The translations under genes were made by a program, and so were the position numbers. From JAWXTP01 sp044433415 (lineage in GTDB: Bacteria; Bacteroidota; Bacteroidia; Bacteroidales; Rikenellaceae), in assembly GCA_044433415.1 (NCBI GenBank), contig JAWXTP010000087.1, positions 1 through 12,456 of the forward strand: a DNA stretch of 12,456 nucleotides, in the 5' to 3' direction. The notes under the pieces were generated by a model. That model did not search any database, was not told where the DNA came from, and saw only the letters and a list, made by a program, of their open reading frames with translations. Positions 7,634 through 12,456 of the stretch are shown here, one piece after another; position 1 is the stretch's first letter, and each line of letters begins with the position of its first letter.

Positions 7634-8668
7634 ATGAAAAAATTCTGTGCAATATTAATACTAGCTACTATTTTTGCCTCTTGTAACAATAATGTTGACA
7701 ATGATTATTTTAATGGTAAGATAAAGACGGTCAAAGTTAATAATACGATAAAAAAAGAAGTCACAAGCCAGGCTATAGCATTAGATGGAGCGTTTTCAGG
7801 AATCATTGCAGTAAGTGATTCTTTGTTAATTTGCTGGACTCCATATTTAGCAGATGCTCACTATAGTGTCTTTAATGTGGATACTGGTAAAAACTTAGGT
7901 AGTTTCTGTGGTAAAGGGCATGGTTCAAATGAATCTGTGTCATTAGGTTGTATTTTTCAATTGTATAAAGCAAATGATGATTTAATGGCACTTTTACATG
8001 CGGCAAATGAGGACAAGCTCTTTGTTTGGAATATAACAAAGTCTGTTTGTTCGGGTAAAACGATTTATGATAAAGTATTAGAATGCAAGAATAATCGTGT
8101 ATTTTCTTTATTCCGTCTTAGTGAGGATATGATGCTTTTGTGCAAGCCAAGTGATGATATCAGTCGTAATAAAATCACAACGCCATATTGTCAAATGCGT
8201 ACAATTTCTCAAAATAAGTTAGTGAAAGATTATCCTATTTACATCAACGATGAAATGGAGTACACGGGTGAAACACCTGATCCTTTTTATTCTTGGAATG
8301 CAATTCATCCTGATGGTTCAAAAATAGTTAGTGTCATGAAATATCTTCCTCAAATTAATATCTTAGATACAAAGAGGGGCGATATAACAGGATATAGATT
8401 AGATGCAAGCTATGATTTTTCATATCTTTTAACAAGCACAAAGTTGTCTAAGGTGTTTTATAATCACGTACATGCGGATAGTGATTTTATTTACGCCACG
8501 TATTGGGGAAAGGAGCAGTGGAATGATAGCTATGGTTCAAAGATGCCAAATTTTAATAAGATTCATATATATGATTGGGATGGAAATTTGAGGTATGAAC
8601 TCACAACTGACAAATCATATTTACGAATATGGTCAGATTCTACAAGAAAACGTCTTTATACCGTATGA
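7634..8668 (+). pseudogene. BF3164-like six-bladed beta-propeller lipoprotein, probably truncated at its 3' end
   Basis: 344 aa are encoded, starting with a lipoprotein signal peptide MKKFCAILILATIFASC (lipidated Cys at 17). The rest shows repeated blade-like strands (DSLLICWTPYLADAHYSVFN, FSLFRLSEDMMLLC, HPDGSKIVSVMKYLPQINI) that resemble the Bacteroidetes BF3164/TolB-like propeller lipoproteins. These are surface or periplasmic proteins of unknown ligand. The last residues LRIWSDSTRKRLYTV look like the start of the closing strands, where relatives continue for perhaps 15-20 residues. Here the frame hits TGA at 8666-8668. From about 8655 the DNA instead encodes, in another frame, the middle of an unrelated large protein. 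A deletion that fused two neighbouring genes explains this. The product may still fold if only the last strand is missing. Confidence 0.7.
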
Positions 8669-10106
8669 ACCTGTAGAACTTGCTTTTTCGATAAGTGATA
8701 GTTTAGAAATAGCATCTAAAGGTTTGTTATTGTCAGTATCAGTAAGAGATGGTGAAAATGAAGTAGAAGTAAGTAGTAATATTTTTACTGACTTATTACT
8801 AGTATCAGAAATAAAAGGATATGTTCATAAGCCAGCCTATTATTTTGAATCTGACGACAAAGAACATAGCATTGCGTTGGATCAGTTGCTTATGGTGCAG
8901 GGATGGCGTAGGTATGATATTAAAAGAGCTGTGTCCCAGTCTTTTGATGTGAAATACTTTCCAGAGCAGGGCATAGAATTACAAGGGAAAGTCATTTCTT
9001 TAGTGAAAGAAAAGCCTAAGCCTAATGTGCAGTTGTCTTCTTTTATGGTAAAATCTGGACAAGAAGATTCTGAAACTTACAAACAGCCAAATTGTAGTTT
9101 GTATGAAACTGATAGTTTGGGTAGGTTTTCCGTTTCATACAATAATATTTATGGAAAGTGGAATTTGATAATGAGTGTTTCTGAGAATGGTAAGAAAAAA
9201 GATCATAGGATTATATTTGATAGAAACTTTAGTCCTAAGCCTCAGGGGTATAGATTAGTAGATATGCAGATAAGTACAGTTGTAACTGAGAAGAATGATG
9301 ATAATTCTTTGGGTGATACATCAAACGAAGAAGAGTTTGATATGAAAGAATATCTTTCGGCTCTTAATAATTCTTTGATAAAAGATGCTGATATACGTAA
9401 AGTTATAGATGCTGAAGAAGTGGTAGTTAAATCAAAAAAGAGAAGTCAAGCAAGTGATATATATAAAAACAAGGCTACTTCTGTAGCATACTATGACACT
9501 CTTACAGTGATTGATGAGATAAAAGATAGCGGTAAGTATATTGGTGATAATATACATGCATTATTAGAAAGCACAAATCCCAATTTCTCTACATTTATTA
9601 ATAATGGGCGTGAATTTTTTAGATATAAAGGTAAGATTGTATTGTTTGTAATCGATTACAATGTAGTAGAATGGGAAGAGTTTAGCTACTTTAGGTATAA
9701 AAATTATAGATTAGAAGCAATAAAATCAATGTGTATTAATGAAAGTTTTGCAGCAAGGAGAGATTATGTTTCATGCTCTGCTATGAGTTCATCACAAATT
9801 GCAGAAAACATAGGCTGTGTTGTATTTTTGGAAACTTATCCAGATAAAGAAATTCAAGCAGAAGCAGGTAAAGGAGTAAGGAAGACTGTAATTGAAGGTT
9901 ATAGTACTCCAAAAGAGTTTTATCAGCCTGATTATGCTGTTTTACCAAAAATAGATGATTACCGCAGAACCCTATATTGGAATCCAGCACTTGAAATAGG
10001 AAGTGATGGTAAGACAAAAGTGAATTTCTATAATAATGGCAAAGTTACAAAGCTGAAAATTAATGTTGAAGGTATCACTGAAGATGGGACAATTATTAAT
10101 AATTGA
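8655..10106 (+). pseudogene. 3' half of a large MG2-type (macroglobulin-like) Bacteroidetes protein, 5' end deleted
   Basis: From about VFIPYEPVELAFSISDSL the frame encodes ~480 residues recognisable as the C-terminal half of the ~800-900-aa Bacteroidetes MG2/carboxypeptidase-regulatory-like proteins. Family landmarks are IKGYVHKPAYYFES and LLMVQGWRRYDIK, then the internal Ig-like part GIELQGKVISL. Near the end come IEGYSTPKEFY, DYRRTLYWNP and SDGKTKVNFYNN. Normal members have a signal peptide and N-terminal domains, and none are found here. An ATG at 8595 opens the frame, but its first ~20 residues are only the out-of-frame reading of the upstream lipoprotein gene, with which it overlaps 74 bases. 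I therefore treat it as a remnant. Relatives are thought to act at the cell envelope, with no defined function. There is no terminator directly after the stop. Confidence 0.75.
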
Positions 10107-10416
10107 TAACGACAAACATGTTGTATTTTAGCCAAAATGGTAGTTGGCATGACGGGGGTTTTGTAGGGGCAGCCTTTATGCCTGCCCTTAATATAAGGCA
10201 CTCGTCGCCGTGGGAGATTCATTTATATAATAAATTGGTACGGCAACGAGTGCCGTACACATGGGCAGGCATAAAGGCTGCCCCTACAATAGGTCGTCTC
10301 GTTATCAAACATTTATTCTAGATTGAACCTTGTTTGTTGTTAGACACTATTTAATCGCCTGCTCTAATTAAAACTGCTATTGAAGCTCCCTTAAAATCAT
10401 GTAGTGAACAACTAGA
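10107..10416. other. Gene-free gap dominated by a palindromic repeat
   Basis: Apart from the 127-bp palindrome at 10162-10288 I see no gene, promoter or terminator with a T-run. Open frames crossing it are by-products of the palindrome. Confidence 0.6.
10162..10288. repeat. 127-bp long imperfect palindrome (REP/MITE-like intergenic repeat)
   Basis: The outer arms are a perfect 26-bp inverted repeat, 10162-10187 against 10263-10288, starting TGTAGGGGCAGCC and ending GGCTGCCCCTACA. Inside lies a second 15-bp pair with one mismatch, GGCACTCGTCGCCGT (10197-10211) with ACGGCAACGAGTGCC (10240-10254). In the middle is an AT-rich pair ATTTAT/ATAAAT. GTAGGGGC-type palindromes recur in many bacterial genomes as I recall. 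No target duplication is evident at the edges. It lies after the truncated MG2 gene and its GC-richness contrasts with the surroundings. Confidence 0.8.
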
Positions 10417-10887
10417 TTACTTTGTTACCTCGATTACATGTAGGGAAGTTTCCTGTTGTATAGCTGTTAGGTTTTCTTCATCATAAACTAATTCGCCATT
10501 GTACCATGCTTTACCTATAACATAGCTACCTCTAGATGATTCAGACCATGTTATAGTGTCTGTTTCGTAATTTCCAAATTTTACAAATGTAGTTATAAAT
10601 GTATTTGATTCTGGAATTGGAGTCATCTTTAGTAATTTCATTCCTAAAGTATCAACAATACAATGCTCTGTGTAGGTTGCAGAATAAAATTTTTCAAATT
10701 CATCAGATGTTGAGAAACCAACTCTTACGTTTCCTTCGCTAATTTCAGTCTCTAATAGATTATTTTCTTCACCATCCTCAATTAGAATGTATAAATATTT
10801 CTCTACTTCAAAACCTGGTAACCATTTGTTTTTCTCACAAGATACAAAGGAAACTAAAATAAATAAAAGGTAAAATAATGTTTTCAT
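10417..10887 (-). CDS. Small lipoprotein of unknown function
   Basis: I do not recognise the family. The 156-aa product begins MKTLFYLLFILVSFVSC, a short basic-hydrophobic signal peptide with a candidate lipidated Cys at 17, then EKNKWLPGFEVEKYLYILIE. The mature part is acidic and strand-rich, with alternating hydrophobics (KYLYILIEDGEEN, NTFITTFVKFGNYETDTITW, SYVIGKAWYNGELVYDEEN), compatible with a small beta-sandwich on the outer membrane or periplasmic side. The ATG at 10887 is preferred over a TTG at 10911 because it places the signal peptide at the N-terminus. It stands alone, convergent with the MG2 remnant, behind its own -7 box at 10979-10986. Confidence 0.7.
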   Translation of the reverse strand: MKTLFYLLFILVSFVSCEKNKWLPGFEVEKYLYILIEDGEENNLLETEISEGNVRVGFSTSDEFEKFYSATYTEHCIVDTLGMKLLKMTPIPESNTFITTFVKFGNYETDTITWSESSRGSYVIGKAWYNGELVYDEENLTAIQQETSLHVIEVTK

Positions 10888-10978
10888 GATATATTTTTTA
10901 AAATGTGACAATGTAAGTGCTTGCTTTTGGATGTTTATTTATCCTTAATTTGGTAGTCCTCAATCATTTATTATTCTA

Positions 10979-10986
10979 CAAATATA
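10979..10986 (-). promoter_or_regulatory. -7 box (TATATTTG) for the small lipoprotein
   Basis: On the minus strand this reads TATATTTG, matching TAnnTTTG. It would give a leader of about 85 bases before the ATG at 10887. No good -33 element is seen. The 13-base near-repeat TGTAAGTG(C/G)TTGC at 10912-10924 and 11041-11053 brackets the region. Confidence 0.5.
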
Positions 10987-11088
10987 AGTATTTTTTTTTA
11001 TATGTTGTACTATATAGTTGTTGTTGTTTTTCAATAATATTGTAAGTGGTTGCGTTGTAGTTAATTAAAACTTAAGTTAATCTAATTG

Positions 11089-11240
11089 TAAAAGGCTGAG
11101 TAAGACTAAATAATTCTAGATTATAGGATTATTTAGTCTTACTCAGCCTTTTAAGGGATAATTATTTAGTTACTAAAACTTATTAACAGCAGGTACGCCT
11201 TTTTCCATCCATTCAGGGGCAGTGTCGCCTTTAAGATAGT
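11089..11240. repeat. Long direct repeat, left copy (partner 12305-12456)
   Basis: 152 bases here match 12305-12456 with a single difference (A at 11128, G at 12344). The partner runs to the window edge, so the true repeat is longer. Coding similarity continues here to about 11322. It contains the 24-bp hairpin and the 3' end of an S9-type peptidase gene. The offset is 1216 bp. Confidence 0.92.
11090..11152. terminator. 24-bp perfect hairpin, probable bidirectional terminator (left copy)
   Basis: The arm 11090-11113 (AAAAGGCTGAGTAAGAC...) is fully complementary to 11129-11152, with a 15-base loop. A/T runs at both ends allow termination in both directions. It sits 21 bases beyond the S9 stop codon at 11173-11175 (minus strand) and between convergent units. 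Confidence 0.75.
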
Positions 11241-11322
11241 GATGGAAGAATTGTGACATTCTTGTTTGGAAGTCAATTTGGTTAGCTTGTTTTAATGGCC
11301 AGTGTGGCTCATCATTGTAGTT
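11173..11322 (-). pseudogene. S9-type (prolyl oligopeptidase family) peptidase, 3' fragment only
   Basis: Reading the minus strand from about 11322 to TAG at 11175-11173 gives ~49 residues: NYNDEPHWPLKQANQIDFQ, then TRMSQFFHHYLKGDTAPEW and MEKGVPAVNKF. This is the C-terminus of the large Bacteroidetes S9 serine peptidases. The His in DEPHWP is probably the catalytic one. The similarity stops at about 11323-11328, where the sequence becomes the 5' end of another gene. It therefore has no start and is a remnant. An almost identical tail lies at 12389-12456 and probably belongs to the intact gene outside the window. Confidence 0.82.
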
Positions 11323-11369
11323 AAGTAACCTCCGTTGGTAGTAAATAGCTCTTTTATTTTCTCATTCAT
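11292..11369 (-). pseudogene. 5' stub of an AbiEi-like antitoxin gene fused to the S9 fragment
   Basis: ATG at 11369 opens MNEKIKELFTTNGGYLTT. This resembles the N-terminal helix and turn of AbiEi-type (type IV antitoxin) winged-helix domains, which typically begin with a helix followed by NGGY and a Thr-rich turn. After about 16 codons the sequence enters the S9 tail in a different frame and stops at TAA 11294-11292. Only the start therefore survives, and the product would be a 25-aa peptide. It keeps a plausible promoter and operator (11387-11422), as expected for an autoregulated antitoxin. With 16-18 residues, identification is tentative. Confidence 0.5.
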
Positions 11370-11386
11370 AGTAAATATGTTTGTCA

Positions 11387-11422
11387 CAAATATACTGCAA
11401 TTATTTGAATTTGCAGTATATT
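11387..11422 (-). promoter_or_regulatory. -7 box (TATATTTG) with overlapping 12-bp inverted-repeat operator
   Basis: On the minus strand, TATATTTG (11394-11387) lies about 18 bases before the ATG at 11369. A perfect 12-bp inverted repeat, AATATACTGCAA (11389-11400) and TTGCAGTATATT (11411-11422), has a 10-base spacer, and its left arm overlaps the -7 box. Such placement suits a repressor. AbiEi-type antitoxins are known to bind inverted repeats at their own promoter, so this may be the relic operator. Confidence 0.6.
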
Positions 11423-11492
11423 GTAGACATTGTTTTTAAAATAAATGTCTCTAGAATCATATTCTATTTTTTATTGTAATAATTGTTTTGCA

Positions 11493-11939
11493 CTATTTAT
11501 TACCGTAATGCCCAAAAGCAGAGATAGCAATTACAATTAACTCTTGTTCTTTGATTTGATAAATTAGTCTATGTTTCGAATCTATACGACGAGACCATAT
11601 CTCACGATCAGTATATCCTTTTAATTGCTCAGGTTTACCTGTTCCACTACGAGGCTGATCGCGAAGTTCTTCTATGAATTTAAGAGGACTTCTAGAAACT
11701 GGGTTTTAACGCTTTCAAATTTTAAAGCTTCATCTTTGAACTTTTATAAATACGCCGTGGGAACCACCACGCCTGTATTTATAAAACTCCAAATCTAAAA
11801 CTTTAAAATTCGAAATCGAATAAAACCAGTTTCTAGAACTTCTCTTAATAGTTTTTGTTGCTAGTTTTTTATTCCCAGCTTTTGTGTGGCGGTCTATATC
11901 CTCAAGAACTTTTGGATCAACATTTATTTTGTAACTCAT
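11493..11939 (-). pseudogene. yoeB: YoeB/RelE-family toxin gene interrupted by MITE-like copy B
   Basis: The minus-strand ATG at 11939 overlaps the antitoxin stop by 4 bases (ATGA). Codons 1-34 read MSYKINVDPKVLEDIDRHTK then AGNKKLATKTIKRS. The 147-bp element follows, and translation ends at TGA 11732-11730 after 35 element-derived residues. The remainder of the gene is at 11687-11493. Removing the element and one ACT gives a continuous 98-aa protein with SGTGKPEQLKGY, EIWSRRIDSKHRLIYQI and AFGHY near the end. These correspond to E46, R65, H83 and Y84 of E. coli YoeB (here E54, R74, H94, Y95). YoeB cleaves mRNA at the ribosome. All catalytic-type residues lie after the insertion, so toxicity should be lost. 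Confidence 0.87.
11691..11837 (+). mobile_element. MITE-like fold-back element, copy B (147 bp, ACT direct repeats)
   Basis: Starts TCTAGAAACTGG and ends CCAGTTTCTAGA, flanked by ACT at 11688-11690 and 11838-11840. It is in the same orientation as copy A and of identical length, with right halves identical. Its terminal 12 bases are perfect inverted repeats, whereas copy A has one change there, so B may be closer to a transposition-competent form. Read on the minus strand it stays open for 35 codons. Confidence 0.88.
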
Positions 11940-12205
11940 AGACCTAATTTACCTTTCATTTCATCCCAATCAAGTAGTTCTGTTTTACCACTGTCAATGT
12001 CGGATATGCGTTTATTAAGTTCTTCTACATTAGCTTGATTGTCAAACCATGAATCATTACTTGGGCTTGGATTAAGCCTAATTTCTGTGCTTGGATTAAG
12101 TTCAATGATACCATTCTTACTTTTTAAGGCAACCTTTTCCCTAAATGCAAGTTCAAGATATTTACTGAGGTTATTTCTAAATTCTGTTACTGTTACAAGT
12201 ATCAT
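11936..12205 (-). CDS. yefM: YefM/Phd-family antitoxin
   Basis: The 89-aa product begins MILVTVTEFRNNLSKYLELA, the Phd/YefM DNA-binding N-terminus, continues with a short strand region (VALKSKNGIIELNPS) and ends in an acidic, probably disordered toxin-binding tail (VEELNKRISDIDSGKTELL). It neutralises a YoeB/RelE toxin and represses its own promoter. The start at 12205 is chosen over ATG 12250 because the latter lies inside the predicted -7 box. The stop overlaps the toxin start by 4 bases, which is standard translational coupling. The antitoxin appears intact although its toxin partner is broken, so it may now be a free regulator or cross-neutraliser, or be decaying. Confidence 0.85.
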   Translation of the reverse strand: MILVTVTEFRNNLSKYLELAFREKVALKSKNGIIELNPSTEIRLNPSPSNDSWFDNQANVEELNKRISDIDSGKTELLDWDEMKGKLGL

Positions 12206-12247
12206 AATATAAAGTTTTATGTAAATAAAAATGTAAACTATTATGTA

Positions 12248-12278
12248 CAAAAATAATACTTTTATTTCTATGATGCAA
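12248..12278 (-). promoter_or_regulatory. Promoter of the yefM-yoeB-like operon
   Basis: On the minus strand a TTG (12278-12276) is separated by 20 bases from TATTTTTG (12255-12248), a good fit to the Bacteroidetes -33/-7 pattern (TTG, about 20 bases, TAnnTTTG). Transcription would start near 12241, giving a ~36-base leader to the ATG at 12205. Confidence 0.65.
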
Positions 12279-12305
12279 GCTAAATAAGAAAATTCGTAAA
12301 AACTT

Positions 12306-12368
12306 AAAAGGCTGAGTAAGACTAAATAATTCTAGATTATAGGGTTATTTAGTCTTACTCAGCCTTTT
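12306..12368. terminator. 24-bp perfect hairpin, probable bidirectional terminator (right copy)
   Basis: The same hairpin as at 11090-11152, with arms 12306-12329 and 12345-12368. An extra T upstream extends pairing by one or two bases. It lies just downstream of the S9 stop (minus strand) and about 100 bases upstream of the antitoxin start. Confidence 0.75.
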
Positions 12369-12388
12369 AAGGGATAATTATTTAGTTA

Positions 12389-12456
12389 CTAAAACTTATT
12401 AACAGCAGGTACGCCTTTTTCCATCCATTCAGGGGCAGTGTCGCCTTTAAGATAGT
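12389..12456 (-). CDS. S9-type peptidase, C-terminal end (gene continues past window)
   Basis: The minus strand from the window edge to TAG at 12391-12389 encodes the last ~21 residues, YLKGDTAPEWMEKGVPAVNKF. This is identical to the fragment at 11173-11322. I infer that this copy belongs to the complete serine peptidase gene, which would cleave peptides, probably in the periplasm. Only the tail is visible, so integrity is unknown. Confidence 0.6.
   Translation of the reverse strand, partial: YLKGDTAPEWMEKGVPAVNKF

Larger units (their letters stand above)
12305..12456. repeat. Long direct repeat, right copy (continues past window)
   Basis: Matches 11089-11240 with one difference. The right limit cannot be seen because the window ends within it. 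Confidence 0.92.

Noticed and set aside
8595..8654. ATG 8595 as a genuine start of a 503-aa protein
   Set aside because: The first ~20 residues are an out-of-frame reading of the lipoprotein gene, there is no signal peptide, and relatives are much longer at the N-terminus.
10028..10321. Open frames on both strands across the palindrome
   Set aside because: They arise from the inverted repeat and the end of the MG2 remnant, with no recognisable protein features or promoter.
10888..10911. TTG start for the small lipoprotein
   Set aside because: It would put eight residues before the signal peptide; ATG 10887 begins exactly at it.
11730..11939. A complete 69-aa protein on the minus strand
   Set aside because: Only 34 residues are toxin and the other 35 come from the inserted element, so it is a truncated product rather than a new gene.
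12206..12250. ATG at 12250 as antitoxin start
   Set aside because: It falls inside the predicted -7 box, and the extra 15 residues (YIIVYIFIYIKLYI) are low-complexity. ATG 12205 gives the normal Phd/YefM N-terminus.
1..12456. tRNA, rRNA or riboswitch
   Set aside because: No cloverleaf, rRNA motif or known aptamer pattern was recognised on either strand by eye.

Overview
The window looks like an AT-rich Bacteroidales chromosome (Prevotellaceae/Bacteroidaceae-like). Evidence: a SusC/SusD pair, several short lipoprotein signal peptides ending in Cys, Bacteroidetes-type -7 boxes (TAnnTTTG) in front of several genes, weak or absent Shine-Dalgarno sequences, and Bacteroidetes-restricted protein families. 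Genus cannot be fixed from the sequence alone.

Layout. 1-3034: 3' end of a SusC-like TonB-dependent transporter plus a complete SusD-like lipoprotein, closed by a strong terminator at 3109-3143. 3144-3383: intergenic DNA with small repeats, a second hairpin and a promoter. 3384-5733: a probable envelope operon of kdsD (Kdo precursor synthesis), lptB (LPS export ATPase) and a DUF3859-like gene broken by a 147-bp fold-back element. 5777-5913: a 32-bp-period repeat array in front of an AAA/DUF4143 ATPase (5962-7227). 7634-10106: a BF3164-like propeller lipoprotein fused out of frame to the 3' half of a large MG2-type protein, apparently by deletion. 10162-10288: a long imperfect palindrome. 10417-10887: a small lipoprotein on the minus strand. 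11089-12456: a patchwork in which a duplicated 3' tail of an S9-type peptidase gene and its 24-bp hairpin flank a decayed cassette. The cassette holds a 5' stub of an AbiEi-like gene with its own operator, a YefM/Phd-like antitoxin, and a YoeB-like toxin broken by a second copy of the same 147-bp element.

The main discovery candidate is that element: two copies, 5435-5581 and 11691-11837. Both are exactly 147 bp, differ by eye at 5 positions, begin TCTA(G/A)AAACTGG, end CCAGTTTCTAGA, and are flanked by the direct triplet ACT. Removing the element plus one ACT restores a continuous reading frame in both host genes: a 135-aa DUF3859-like protein and a 98-aa YoeB-like toxin with its catalytic-type residues. 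This fits a non-autonomous, MITE-like element mobilised in trans. No transposase is present in the window.

The right-hand half of the window (from 5.4 kb) is therefore actively rearranging: two MITE insertions, one gene-gene deletion fusion, one segmental duplication with a chimeric junction, and one palindromic repeat. The left half is ordinary nutrient-uptake and envelope biogenesis.
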